From G965250275 sp965250275 (GTDB lineage: Bacteria; Pseudomonadota; Alphaproteobacteria; Rhodobacterales; Rhodobacteraceae): a stretch of DNA of 64,000 bases. The number at the start of each line of letters is the position of its first letter. Positions within the stretch are counted from its first letter, which is position 1. This document shows, in pieces, positions 1-9,045 of this stretch. Below the pieces are notes generated by a model. It saw only the letters and a program-made list of their open reading frames with translations, ran no database searches and was not told where the DNA came from. The translations under genes were made by a program, and so were the position numbers. The stretch is taken from the NCBI GenBank assembly GCA_965250275.1, contig OZ252297.1:1984001-2048000 (forward strand). The letters run 5' to 3'.

Positions 1-2
1 CC

Positions 3-626
3 GCCGCGCGCGGTCGCCGCGGGCGGAGTTGGTCCATGCCTGATGGCAATCTCGCCTGCACACTTGTCCTGCGTCCCGAAGGTCCCGCGGACCAAGCAGC
101 ATTGCGGTCCTTTGTGGCGGCACTTGCGCTCTTCGACGCTTGTGTGGACGTCACGGGCCGCCCTGATGGCCTCGCCTTGAAATGGCCCAACGACGTTCTG
201 CTGAACGGTGGCAAACTCGCCGGTATCTTGCTGGAGAGCGCGGGGCAGGGTGGGTCCGTTGCGCATCTGGCGATCGGAATCGGTGTCAATCTGGCGGCAG
301 CGCCTGACGCCAACCAACTGGAACCGCGTGCCGTACGACCCGTGTCGCTGTTGTCCGAGACCGGTGCGTCCGTGACACCTGACGATTTTCTCACTTATCT
401 GGCGGCGGCCTATGCGCGGTATGAGACGCAGCTGGTGACATATGGGTTTGGCCCGATCCGAACGGCATGGCTTGCGCGGGCAGCGCGACTGGGCGAAGTG
501 ATCACGGCCCGGACAACACAATCAGAAACAACAGGGACGTTTGAGTCGGTGGACGAGAATGGCAACCTTGTTCTATTGACCCCCAAGGGCCGCGCCGCGA
601 TTCCGGCCGCGGACATTTACTTCTAG
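3..626 (+). CDS. birA: Biotin--[acetyl-CoA-carboxylase] ligase, 5' truncated by window edge
   Basis: Biotin protein ligase activates biotin as biotinoyl-AMP and transfers it to the biotin carrier subunit of acetyl-CoA carboxylase. The frame is open from base 3, upstream of the first ATG at 36, and already encodes RGRRGRSWS, the biotinoyl-AMP loop, so the gene begins outside the window. KWPNDV follows about 50 residues later, and the small C-terminal domain is complete. Judged by family length, only a few tens of catalytic-domain residues are missing. Whether an N-terminal DNA-binding domain exists cannot be seen. coaX follows after 16 bases. In relatives birA often closes the nuo operon (family knowledge, not visible here). 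Confidence 0.9.
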   Translation, partial: AARGRRGRSWSMPDGNLACTLVLRPEGPADQAALRSFVAALALFDACVDVTGRPDGLALKWPNDVLLNGGKLAGILLESAGQGGSVAHLAIGIGVNLAAAPDANQLEPRAVRPVSLLSETGASVTPDDFLTYLAAAYARYETQLVTYGFGPIRTAWLARAARLGEVITARTTQSETTGTFESVDENGNLVLLTPKGRAAIPAADIYF

Positions 627-642
627 CAAAGAGGTTCGACGC

Positions 643-1422
643 ATGCTTCTGGCGATCGATTGCGGCAACACCAATACGGTTTTCTCGATTTGGGACGGCA
701 CAGAGTTTCTCTGCACGTTGCGGACCTCAACTCACCACGCCCGTACGGCGGATGCCTACTTCACCTGGTTCTCGACCCTGATCAAACACTACGAGATCGA
801 GCCCAACATCACCGACGTCATCATTTCATCGACGGTGCCGCGGGTGGTGTTCAATCTGCGCGTCTTTGCGGATCGGTTTTTTGGATGCCGCCCATTGGTG
901 GTTGGCAAGCCGGATTGCCTGTTGCCGGTGCCCCCAAGGGTCGATGAAGGTACGCAGGTCGGCCCCGACCGCCTCGTGAACACGGCAAGTGCATTTGACC
1001 GCCATGGCGGAAACCTGATGGTGGTCGATTTTGGCACGGCGACCACGTTTGACGTGGTCGACATCGACGGGGCCTATGTCGGAGGGGCCATTGCCCCGGG
1101 GGTTAACCTGAGCCTCGAAGCGCTTCACATGGCGGCGGCTGCACTCCCGCATGTCGACATTTCCAAGCCGCAGCGTGTTGTCGGCACCAACACCGTGGCC
1201 TGCATGCAGTCGGGCGTTTTCTGGGGCTATGTTGGCCTGGTGCGTGAGATCTGCGCACGGATCAAGGCCGAGCGTGGCACGGACATGAAGATCATCGGCA
1301 CCGGCGGGCTCGCGCCGCTCTTTCAGCAGACCGAAGCGCTGTTTGACGAATTCGAAGACGATCTGACGATGCATGGGCTCACCGTGATCCATGCCTACAA
1401 CATGGAAAACGGATACTCATGA
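643..1422 (+). CDS. coaX: Type III pantothenate kinase
   Basis: Phosphorylates pantothenate, the first committed step of coenzyme A synthesis, in the cytoplasm. The 259-residue length fits CoaX. The ASKHA-fold phosphate loop DCGNTNTVFS starts at residue 6, GPDRLVN lies mid-protein, and VVDFGTATTFD with acidic D129 marks the second nucleotide motif, followed by GGAIAPGVNLS. Type III kinases are insensitive to CoA feedback (family knowledge). The stop overlaps the ribonuclease J start as ATGA, so the two are probably translationally coupled in one operon with birA. Confidence 0.95.
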   Translation: MLLAIDCGNTNTVFSIWDGTEFLCTLRTSTHHARTADAYFTWFSTLIKHYEIEPNITDVIISSTVPRVVFNLRVFADRFFGCRPLVVGKPDCLLPVPPRVDEGTQVGPDRLVNTASAFDRHGGNLMVVDFGTATTFDVVDIDGAYVGGAIAPGVNLSLEALHMAAAALPHVDISKPQRVVGTNTVACMQSGVFWGYVGLVREICARIKAERGTDMKIIGTGGLAPLFQQTEALFDEFEDDLTMHGLTVIHAYNMENGYS

Positions 1423-3086
1423 CTACCGAAAGACTGATTTACCTGCCCCTTGGCGGGGCCGGCGAAATCGGAATGAATGCCTATGTCTATGGTTACGGAG
1501 CGCCTGATCAGGAGCGCCTGATCGTGGTCGACCTTGGGGTCGCCTTTCCGGACATGGACAGCTCGCCGGGGGTGGATCTGATACTGCCCGACATCACATG
1601 GCTTGCCGAGCGCGCAGACAGGATTGAAGCAATTTTTGTGACACATGCGCACGAAGACCACGTGGGGGGCGTTGCCCATACCTATGCGGCGCTGGGTGCG
1701 CCGGTCTTTGCGCGCGCGTTCACCGCCAACATTGCCCGTCGCAAGATGGACGAGCATGGCCATCCCGAAGAGGCTGTGACGACAGTCTCGGCGTGGCCAG
1801 AGCAGGTCACCGCAGGCCCATTCAAGGTCGGGTTCTTGCCAATTTCGCACTCCATTCCCGAAAGCGCGGCCCTCGTGATCGACAGTCCCGAAGGCCGCAT
1901 CATTCATTCTGGCGACTTCAAGCTGGATCCAACGCCGCTTGTGGGGGAGCCGTTCGACCCGGATCTTTGGGCAGAGGTGTCAAAGCCTGGCGTGCGCGCC
2001 TTGGTCTGCGACTCCACCAACGTGTTTGTGCCGCACGCAGGTCGGTCGGAAGCGGACCTGGCGGAGAACATCGATGCATTGGTGCAGGCCGCCAAGGGCA
2101 TGGTTGTCGCCACGACGTTCGCTTCCAACGTGGCACGCGTCAAAACCCTTGCCGAAGCAGGGGCGCGCTCCGGACGATCCATTGTTCTGCTGGGAAGGGC
2201 GATGCGACGCATGATCGAAGCGTCGATCGAAACGGGGGTGCTTACGGATTTTCCCAGCGTGATCAGCCCGGAAGACGCATTGTCGGTACCGCGCGAAAAC
2301 CTGATGCTTCTGGTGACAGGGTCACAGGGTGAGCGGCGTGCTGCCAGCGCCCAGCTTGCACGTGGCAAGTATCAGGGCATCGAGATGAAAGACGGGGACC
2401 TGTTTTTGTTTTCCTCAAAGACGATCCCCGGCAATGAACGCGGGGTGATCCGGGTGATCAACCAGTTCAGCGAGAAAGGCGTCGACGTCGTCGACGATTC
2501 CTCCGGGCTTTACCACGTTTCCGGCCATGCCAACCGTCCGGACCTACAGCGTCTCCACGAGATTGTGCAACCGCAAATGCTGATCCCGATGCATGGTGAG
2601 CACCGTCACCTGCGGGAGCATGTGAAACTGGGCGCCGAACGTGGCATCGAGGGCGTGGTGGCGGTCAACGGGATGATGATCGATCTGTCGGGCAACGCCC
2701 CAAAAGTAGCAGAATACATCGAAACCGGGCGCACCTACGTGGACGGCTCCGTGCAGATCGGGGCGCTCGACGGTGTGGTGCGCGACCGTATCCGCATGGC
2801 GCTGAACGGGCATGTGGTGGTGACAGTCATCCTGGACGAAGAGGATGAACCACTGGGCGAGGCGTGGTGCGAAACAAAGGGCTTGCCTGAAATTGGGTCT
2901 TCGAAGGCGCCGCTGGTGGATGTTTTGGAAGAAGATCTGAGCCAGTTTCTGATGCGGTCCAGTCCAAAAACGCTTTCGAACGACGACGCATTGGAAGAGG
3001 GGTTGCGACGCATTGCGCGGCAGAGCGCGCAGAACGAGATCGGCAAAAAGCCGGAAGTCACGATCGTGATCAGCCGCATGCGCTGA
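1419..3086 (+). CDS. rnj: Ribonuclease J
   Basis: Dual endo/5' exoribonuclease of the metallo-beta-lactamase/beta-CASP family, acting in mRNA turnover and rRNA maturation. At 555 residues it has family length. The zinc motif HAHEDH spans H76-H81, HSGDF lies near residue 166, and the beta-CASP part contains VSGHANR with a following MHGEHRHL. The C-terminal third is the RNase J-specific domain. The start overlaps the coaX stop by four bases. Alphaproteobacteria use RNase J as a main 5' exonuclease alongside RNase E (family knowledge). Confidence 0.93.
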   Translation: MTTERLIYLPLGGAGEIGMNAYVYGYGAPDQERLIVVDLGVAFPDMDSSPGVDLILPDITWLAERADRIEAIFVTHAHEDHVGGVAHTYAALGAPVFARAFTANIARRKMDEHGHPEEAVTTVSAWPEQVTAGPFKVGFLPISHSIPESAALVIDSPEGRIIHSGDFKLDPTPLVGEPFDPDLWAEVSKPGVRALVCDSTNVFVPHAGRSEADLAENIDALVQAAKGMVVATTFASNVARVKTLAEAGARSGRSIVLLGRAMRRMIEASIETGVLTDFPSVISPEDALSVPRENLMLLVTGSQGERRAASAQLARGKYQGIEMKDGDLFLFSSKTIPGNERGVIRVINQFSEKGVDVVDDSSGLYHVSGHANRPDLQRLHEIVQPQMLIPMHGEHRHLREHVKLGAERGIEGVVAVNGMMIDLSGNAPKVAEYIETGRTYVDGSVQIGALDGVVRDRIRMALNGHVVVTVILDEEDEPLGEAWCETKGLPEIGSSKAPLVDVLEEDLSQFLMRSSPKTLSNDDALEEGLRRIARQSAQNEIGKKPEVTIVISRMR

Positions 3087-3173
3087 AGGACGGTCTCCGA
3101 CAAATTCCATGTCGCAGACGGAGATGACGAAGCGCGGACGGGCTCGCACAGTTTCGATCAGGAGGGCACTGAT

Positions 3174-4007
3174 ATGAGCCTGATTGACCTGTCGCGATAC
3201 CCCATCGAAACCCGCGGACCGGCTTTCGAGACCGCGCTGAGCGAGGCACGGGCACAGCTGGCAAACGACGGCTGTGCAGTGCTCAAAGGGTTTCTGACAG
3301 ACGAAGGCATTGCCGCTGTAACCGCAGAAGCGGATCGCGTCGCGGCGCAGGGACATCGCTCCTTTTCACGCACTAATGCCTATTTCACACAGGACGACCC
3401 GTCGCTTCCGTCAGAGCATCCCGCCCGGCAGTTTTTTGATCGGTCCAACGCGTTCATTCCTGCAGACAACTTCTTGCCCGGCGGCGCCTTGCGCAGCGTT
3501 TATGACCACCCGGGATTTGATGCCTTCATCCGGGAATGTCTGGAGCAGGACGAGGACCGTTTCTTTCGCTATGCCGATCCGCTGGCGGATGTGATTGTGA
3601 ACATGGCCGAAGAGGGCAATGGCTTCCCCTGGCACTTCGACACCAACAATTTCACCGTCACACTTGCGATTCAAAATGCCGAAGGTGGTGGAGAGTTTGA
3701 GTATGCGCCCATGATCCGGCGCGATGGGGAGAATTTCGAAGAGGTGGCGCAGGTGCTGGACGGCAGGTCAGAGCGCATCCGTCGCCTGACGCTGGAGCCC
3801 GGGGATCTGCAACTCTTCAAGGGCCGATACTCCTTGCACCGGGTTGCCCCGCTCACAGGTGCGCGCCGGCGCTATGTCGCAATTTTTTCGTATGTCGAAG
3901 CGCCGGACATGGTTGGTGCGCCCGAGAGGACGCGCCAGCTCTATGGGCGTATTCTACCCATCCATCTCGAACGTGCAGGTCTGCGGGCAGACCAGTACAT
4001 TGATTAG
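3174..4007 (+). CDS. 2-oxoglutarate/Fe(II)-dependent oxygenase, substrate unknown
   Basis: A 277-residue protein with the non-haem iron facial triad. WHFDTNNF gives H154 and D156, and SLHRVAP gives the distal H222, with R223 placed to bind 2-oxoglutarate. A glycine-rich strand, GGGEFEYAP, follows the HxD turn as in small-molecule hydroxylases. GGAGG at 3161-3165 sits at good distance from the ATG at 3174. It stands alone 87 bases after ribonuclease J and converges on the DEAD-box helicase with a four-base overlap of stops (4004-4007). Amino-acid or alkyl-chain hydroxylation is possible, but the sequence does not decide the substrate. Confidence 0.75.
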   Translation: MSLIDLSRYPIETRGPAFETALSEARAQLANDGCAVLKGFLTDEGIAAVTAEADRVAAQGHRSFSRTNAYFTQDDPSLPSEHPARQFFDRSNAFIPADNFLPGGALRSVYDHPGFDAFIRECLEQDEDRFFRYADPLADVIVNMAEEGNGFPWHFDTNNFTVTLAIQNAEGGGEFEYAPMIRRDGENFEEVAQVLDGRSERIRRLTLEPGDLQLFKGRYSLHRVAPLTGARRRYVAIFSYVEAPDMVGAPERTRQLYGRILPIHLERAGLRADQYID

Positions 4008-5407
4008 CTTGCCATCCGCTCTTCGAAACTCTTGGCAATGAAGCTGGGCATGTGATCGCCCATCCCGACAACTTTGGCACCGCCAGAGCGGCGCTCCGAG
4101 CGACCGCGTGCAGGGGTCTCTTTCACCTCAGTTGAAGGGTCGGCTGCGGGTTCGGATGCTTCGGCTGCCTTCTTGCCCGATTTACCGCCGCGGCTACGCT
4201 TTTTGGGTTTCTCGGTGTCGGAAACATCCGGCTTCGGCGTGTCTTCTTTTCCGGCATCCTTCAGAGGGTTCTCGATGCGCGGAATGTCTTTCTGAATCAA
4301 ACGTTCGATGTCTTCGAGGTTCTTTTCGTCCCGCGGCACGCAGATCATCATTGCCTTGCCCTCGCGGCCCGCGCGGCCTGTGCGGCCTATGCGGTGCACA
4401 TAGTCCTCGGCATGGCCCGGCACATCGAAGTTGAACACGTGACTGACGGCCGGAACGTCCAGCCCCCGCGCGGCCACATCGGACGCCACGAGAAACCGCA
4501 GCGTGCCGTCTCGAAACCCATCCAAAGTGCGGGTGCGTTGCGATTGATCCAGATCGCCGTGGATCGGGGCGGCGTCATACCCGTATTTCTTGAGGGATTT
4601 GGCGACGATATCCACGTCCGTCTTGCGGTTGCAGAAGATGATCGCGTTGGTGCAGGCATCTCCTTCACCGTCGATCAGTGCGCGCAGCAGTTTGCGCTTC
4701 TCGCTTGCCTCGCGGTCGCGGCGCGAGCCTTTGAACATCACCACGCCCTGCGTGATCGTCTCCGAAGCTGTGGCTTGCCGGGCCACCTCGATGCGTTCCG
4801 GAGCACTCAGAAAGGTGTTGGTGATCCGCTCAATTTCGGGGGCCATCGTCGCCGAAAAGAACAAGGTCTGTCGCGTGAAGGGTGTCAGCGAGAAAATGCG
4901 CTCGATATCGGGGATAAAACCCATATCCAGCATGCGGTCGGCTTCGTCGACCACCATCACCTGCACACCCGTCAGCAGCAGTTTGCCGCGCTCAAAGTGG
5001 TCCAGCAAACGACCCGGCGTCGCAATCAGAACGTCCACGCCCTTGTCGATCAGCTGGTCCTGTTCCTTGAAGGAAACCCCACCGATCAGCAAGGCCTTGG
5101 TCAGTTTGACGTATTTGGCATAGGTATCGAAGTTTTCGGCAACCTGAGCCGCCAACTCGCGTGTGGGGCACAGCACCAGAGATCGCGGCATGCGCGCGCG
5201 CGCACGGCCGCGGGCCAAAAGCGTGATCATCGGCAGTGTGAAACTTGCGGTCTTCCCAGTACCGGTCTGGGCGATGCCCAGGACGTCGCGCCCCTCGAGC
5301 GAGGGTGGAATGGCGCCTTCCTGGATTGGAGTCGGTGTTTCGTAACCGGCTTCTTCAACCGCTTTGAGGACCTTCGGATTGAGGTTCAGATCAGAGAATT
5401 TTGTCAT
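4004..5407 (-). CDS. DEAD-box ATP-dependent RNA helicase
   Basis: RNA helicase that remodels structured RNA and ribonucleoproteins. All core motifs are visible: the Q motif near F4 and Q29, Walker A AQTGTGKT with K52, VVDEADRML, a SAT motif, and motif VI HRIGRTGRAG. The 467 residues end in a basic and acidic low-complexity tail (KPKKRSRGGKSGKK and later an RGRSERRS stretch), as in RhlE-type helicases. No Shine-Dalgarno is evident. Instead a perfect 7-bp inverted repeat abuts the start codon, which may control translation or transcription. The gene stands alone. Confidence 0.92.
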   Translation of the reverse strand: MTKFSDLNLNPKVLKAVEEAGYETPTPIQEGAIPPSLEGRDVLGIAQTGTGKTASFTLPMITLLARGRARARMPRSLVLCPTRELAAQVAENFDTYAKYVKLTKALLIGGVSFKEQDQLIDKGVDVLIATPGRLLDHFERGKLLLTGVQVMVVDEADRMLDMGFIPDIERIFSLTPFTRQTLFFSATMAPEIERITNTFLSAPERIEVARQATASETITQGVVMFKGSRRDREASEKRKLLRALIDGEGDACTNAIIFCNRKTDVDIVAKSLKKYGYDAAPIHGDLDQSQRTRTLDGFRDGTLRFLVASDVAARGLDVPAVSHVFNFDVPGHAEDYVHRIGRTGRAGREGKAMMICVPRDEKNLEDIERLIQKDIPRIENPLKDAGKEDTPKPDVSDTEKPKKRSRGGKSGKKAAEASEPAADPSTEVKETPARGRSERRSGGAKVVGMGDHMPSFIAKSFEERMAS

Positions 5408-5409
5408 GT

Positions 5410-5430
5410 GTGTCCGTTATTTGCGGACAC
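5410..5430 (-). promoter_or_regulatory. Inverted repeat abutting the DEAD-box helicase start
   Basis: GTGTCCG at 5410-5416 and CGGACAC at 5424-5430 are perfect complements around a 7-base AT-rich loop. On the mRNA the hairpin ends two bases before the AUG at 5407, exactly where a ribosome-binding site would lie. It could be a structure controlling translation, an operator at a near-leaderless promoter, or chance. No regulator is identified. Confidence 0.45.
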
Positions 5431-5597
5431 TGGCTTGGCCCGCCGTCTGATGCATCCCGGACCCGGATGGTCCTGCGCATCAGCGCATGTTGGGGATCGC
5501 GAGCGGCACATAACAAAATCCCGTTGATCGGTCAAATCACCTTACCGCACGGGGATGTCAGGGCAGAGATTGATGGCGAAACAGCGACAGTGCTCGT

Positions 5598-6530
5598 TCA
5601 AGGGCCAAACTGTCGCGCCATGGCGGCGTCCAGATCGAGGTCGTGCAGCAGCAGCAATCCTTCAGCCTGCAGTCGGGTGCGCAAATCCGGTGTGTCCGCT
5701 GCGACCTCGTCGAAAAACGCGCGCAGGCCGGCTTCTCCGGACTTTGCTTCGATTCCCGCCAACACTTCGTGCAAGGATTGGGTGTTTGGGGCCGCGGCCG
5801 GTAGGTCCGCGCGATAGCTGCCCTTGGCGAGCCGGTACTGGAAATGTGCCCTCCACGTGTCCCAGTCGGGAGCGTGGCAGTGGCAAAGTCTCAGGGTGGT
5901 CAGCTCGGTCTCGCCGGGGTTCATGTCGCCGTCACGGAACATGTTGTGAATCCGCAGTTCGATATCGGTCAGCCCTGTGCGGACAAAGAGTTTTCCGGCC
6001 ACATGGCTGAGAAACCCGCCCTTTAGATACGGTCCGTAGGTTCGATAGAGCCGTTTGACGATGGCCGCCCGTTGCGGCCCACTGGGGATATGGCCCTTGA
6101 AGGCATCTGAGCTGCCCGAAAGCTGTTCGACAGGGCGCGCGCGCGCACAGAGTATGTCATTTGGGAGCGCCGACAACGTTTCGGTCACAGAGCCATCGGG
6201 CCAGAGGAACTCGTCCACGTCCATATGGATCAGCCAGTCCACATCGGACCGGCGGGTATAGGCATGGGTCGCGTTGCGTGACTGCCGCACCTGATGCTTG
6301 ACAGGCCGTTTGCCGCCTGACTTGCGCCAATAGGCGTCGTCGCAGGATGTCACCCGGACTTTGGGATGGGCATTGAGTTTGGTGTGGGTGTCCGGGTCAG
6401 GGTCATCCAGATAGAGCACCACGCGATGCGCGCCGAGTTCCAGATGGTAGGCGGCAAAGCGCTGGATTTCGATGAGCGGTGCTTTGACCGTTGCAACCAG
6501 GCCCCACAGGGTAGGGCGCCGCTCATTCAT
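5598..6530 (-). CDS. Glycosyltransferase, PF13704-like family 2
   Basis: Predicted glycosyltransferase of the family with a short N-terminal nucleotide-sugar half. From the ATG at 6530 it has 310 residues. MDVDEF (D104, D106, E107) is the metal-binding acidic motif, preceded by WLIH. ATGs at 6542 and 6599 lie upstream in frame, but the extra residues (cysteine-rich WPKCAKCGSR) do not resemble the family, so 6530 is preferred. It overlaps the end of the upstream unknown gene by eight bases, so they are co-transcribed. The same family recurs three times at 37957-43745. Confidence 0.75.
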   Translation of the reverse strand: MNERRPTLWGLVATVKAPLIEIQRFAAYHLELGAHRVVLYLDDPDPDTHTKLNAHPKVRVTSCDDAYWRKSGGKRPVKHQVRQSRNATHAYTRRSDVDWLIHMDVDEFLWPDGSVTETLSALPNDILCARARPVEQLSGSSDAFKGHIPSGPQRAAIVKRLYRTYGPYLKGGFLSHVAGKLFVRTGLTDIELRIHNMFRDGDMNPGETELTTLRLCHCHAPDWDTWRAHFQYRLAKGSYRADLPAAAPNTQSLHEVLAGIEAKSGEAGLRAFFDEVAADTPDLRTRLQAEGLLLLHDLDLDAAMARQFGP

Positions 6531-7290
6531 CGCGTTTTGCATCACGATGCGCGATCCGCATTTCGCGCATTTTGGCCAGCCGGCGGAACACCGTTCCATC
6601 GTCGCGGTTCAAAGCCGTCATCAGGTCATCGGCGAGGGGGGCAATCACCGGATCGGTCATAGCCAGGCGCCAGAGCGGCGCCAGAATGGCGCTTTGCAGC
6701 CCGCCATTGACCAATGCGTAATCCTCCATCTCAAGGGGGAGTGGCGCCTTGACCCTGGTTTCGAGTTGCCAGGTCTCCGCTGGGCGTTGCCCGCTAAAGA
6801 GCCGCTCTGCCTCAAAGAGTTTCATCAGGCCGAACAGCATTCGAAACCCCTGACCCGCTTCGCGCTGAACTGCCGTCGCACCATGGTCTGCAAAGGTCAT
6901 GACAGACGAGACCTTCCACCGCAGGTCCAGTGCACCAAGCAAATGTGGTGACTGCTCCGCCCACAGACGCAAAAACAACGTATCGACACCTTCGGGCGGG
7001 TCTTTGCGCCGCAGACAGGCGATCAGTAGGGCGTTGAGATAGCTTAGTTGGGACTTGCCGATGAATTCGCGCGCAACCAGCTTGCGTTTACGCGCCCAAT
7101 ACCCTGCCCCCCGGCGGGCAAAGCGGGACCACTTTACGTCTTCATCCCGCAAGACGGCATTGGCCAAGGCGGTCAGATCGGGATCAACAGGGGGGAAGGT
7201 TTCACCCTTGAAGTTAAAGGGATCGCGGCGCGAGTCATACGCCGCTTCAAGAGCATCGCGCCCGCCCGGGAATGTGGTCTCGTCCTGCAT
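6523..7290 (-). CDS. Conserved hypothetical protein paired with a glycosyltransferase
   Basis: A 255-residue soluble protein that I cannot assign to a family. It is rich in Arg, Leu and Trp. No signal peptide, membrane segment or recognisable catalytic motif is evident. A helical stretch around LNALLIACLRRKDPPEG and a basic C-terminus (MREMRIAHRDAKRDE) are seen. It lies 28 bases from prfC on the same strand and its end overlaps the glycosyltransferase start, so a role with that enzyme is the likeliest inference. Confidence 0.6.
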   Translation of the reverse strand: MQDETTFPGGRDALEAAYDSRRDPFNFKGETFPPVDPDLTALANAVLRDEDVKWSRFARRGAGYWARKRKLVAREFIGKSQLSYLNALLIACLRRKDPPEGVDTLFLRLWAEQSPHLLGALDLRWKVSSVMTFADHGATAVQREAGQGFRMLFGLMKLFEAERLFSGQRPAETWQLETRVKAPLPLEMEDYALVNGGLQSAILAPLWRLAMTDPVIAPLADDLMTALNRDDGTVFRRLAKMREMRIAHRDAKRDE

Positions 7291-7318
7291 CGGGATCAGA
7301 GTGGCACAGCCAGCCAGA

Positions 7319-8926
7319 TCACACCATCATCTCCTTGGTGGCCGTCAGCTGAACATCGGGATAGTCGCGGGCAATGCGGTCAATGTCCCATTGCAGTCGC
7401 GTCAGATAGACAATGTCACCGTCATGATCATTCGCAATGTGCTGCTTGTTGGCTTCCATAAACTTATCAACGGCTTGCCGCTCACCTTTCACCCAACGCG
7501 CAGAGGTGAACTGGGACGCTTCAAAACGCACCGGCAATCCGTATTCCAACTCGATACGACTGGCCAAAACCTCAAACTGTAGCGCGCCGACCACGCCCAC
7601 GATGAACCCTGACCCAATAGACGGTTTGAAGACCTTTGCGGCCCCTTCTTCGGCAAACTGCATCAGCGCCTTTTCCAGATGCTTCGCTTTCATCGGGTCA
7701 CCGGCCCGCACGCCTTGCAGCAATTCCGGGGCAAAGCTGGGGATTCCGGTGACACGCAGGGCTTCGCCTTCGGTCAGGGTGTCGCCGATGCGCAGCTGAC
7801 CGTGGTTGGGAATGCCGATGATGTCACCGGCCCAGGCTTCCTCCGCCAACTCCCGATCAGACGCGAGGAACAGAACCGGGTTGGAAATCGCCATTGGCTT
7901 CTTGGACCGCACGTGGGTCAGTTTCATGCCACGTTTGAAGTGTCCTGATGCCATCCGCACAAAGGCGACCCGGTCGCGGTGCTTGGGGTCCATATTGGCC
8001 TGCACTTTGAAGACAAACCCGGAGACCTTTGATTCCTCTGGTGAAATCTGCCTGGGCTCGGCCCTCTGCACCTGCGGCTGCGGGCCAAAGCGGCCAATCC
8101 CATCCATCAACTCTCTGACACCGAATGAGTTGATGGCAGAGCCGAACCAGATCGGGGTCAGTGTTCCCTCAAGCAATGCCGTCGGGTCGAGCGCGGGCAG
8201 CAGCTCCCGTGCCATCTCCAGATCCTCGACCAGCTTCTCCAAAAGATGCGCAGGCACATGCTCGGCCAGGGCGGGGTCGTCCAGACCTTCAATCTTGATG
8301 CTTTCCGCGACCTTGTTGCGATCCGCACGATCCATCAGTTCCAGACGATCACGCAGGATGTCGTAGCATCCGATGAAATCACGCCCCTGTCCGATGGGCC
8401 AGCTCGCCGGCGTGACGTCGATGGCGAGGTTTTCCTGAATCTCGTCGATGATTTCAAAGACGTCGCGGCTATCACGGTCCATCTTGTTGCAGAACGTCAG
8501 AATGGGCAGATCGCGCAGACGGCAGACCTCAAAGAGCTTTTGTGTCTGGCTTTCGACCCCTTTTGCACCGTCAATCACCATGATCGCGGCGTCGACGGCT
8601 GTGAGTGTGCGGTACGTGTCCTCGGAGAAATCAGAGTGACCGGGCGTGTCCACGAGGTTGAATCGGAAGTCGTTATAGTCAAACGACATCGCCGATGCAG
8701 ACACTGAGATCCCGCGATCTTTCTCCATTTGCATGAAATCGGACCGCGTGCGTCGTGCTTCACCCTTGGCGCGAACCTGACCCGCCAATTGGATCGCACC
8801 ACCATACAGCAGGAACTTTTCCGTCAGGGTCGTTTTTCCCGCGTCGGGATGGCTGATGATCGCAAAAGTGCGCCGCCGGGCAATTTCCGGCGGTAGATCA
8901 GGGCGGTTTGTGGCAGCGTCCAACAT
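7319..8926 (-). CDS. prfC: Peptide chain release factor 3
   Basis: GTPase that removes RF1 or RF2 from the ribosome after termination. The G1 motif SHPDAGKTT has K31, G3 is DTPGHSDF and G4 is NKMDRD. The frame is open to 9028, but the ATG at 8926 gives 535 residues, matching the family (about 530). The additional upstream residues contain no family sequence. The upstream region (8927-9045) is shared with a divergent SnoaL-like gene and contains an SOS box. Confidence 0.95.
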   Translation of the reverse strand: MLDAATNRPDLPPEIARRRTFAIISHPDAGKTTLTEKFLLYGGAIQLAGQVRAKGEARRTRSDFMQMEKDRGISVSASAMSFDYNDFRFNLVDTPGHSDFSEDTYRTLTAVDAAIMVIDGAKGVESQTQKLFEVCRLRDLPILTFCNKMDRDSRDVFEIIDEIQENLAIDVTPASWPIGQGRDFIGCYDILRDRLELMDRADRNKVAESIKIEGLDDPALAEHVPAHLLEKLVEDLEMARELLPALDPTALLEGTLTPIWFGSAINSFGVRELMDGIGRFGPQPQVQRAEPRQISPEESKVSGFVFKVQANMDPKHRDRVAFVRMASGHFKRGMKLTHVRSKKPMAISNPVLFLASDRELAEEAWAGDIIGIPNHGQLRIGDTLTEGEALRVTGIPSFAPELLQGVRAGDPMKAKHLEKALMQFAEEGAAKVFKPSIGSGFIVGVVGALQFEVLASRIELEYGLPVRFEASQFTSARWVKGERQAVDKFMEANKQHIANDHDGDIVYLTRLQWDIDRIARDYPDVQLTATKEMMV

Positions 8927-9011
8927 AACCGCGCGTATAGGTAATGCGTGGTCCGAGGGCAAGAAACTCGGCAGAGGCAATTTCTTTCCCGAATCGAACG
9001 CACATGATATA

Positions 9012-9026
9012 GAACATATAGTGAAC
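9012..9026. promoter_or_regulatory. LexA/SOS box, GAAC-N7-GAAC
   Basis: GAAC at 9012-9015 and GAAC at 9023-9026, seven bases apart, match the alphaproteobacterial LexA operator GTTC/GAAC-N7-GTTC/GAAC. The TATAGT inside could be a -10 element. The box lies 20 bases before the ATG at 9046 and 86 bases before prfC, between two divergent genes. Control of the 9046 gene is more likely because of its proximity. Confidence 0.6.
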
Positions 9027-9045
9027 ATTTGACTGGGAGGTGAAC

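Noticed and set aside
4394..5527. 377-codon open frame on the + strand
   Set aside because: Antisense to the DEAD-box helicase, which has every core motif.
5524..5537. TTGATCGGTCAAAT as an FNR box
   Set aside because: The half-sites are three bases apart, not four, and the second half lacks ATCAA.
9040..9042. GTG start for the SnoaL-like gene
   Set aside because: It overlaps the GGGAGG ribosome-binding site that serves the ATG at 9046.
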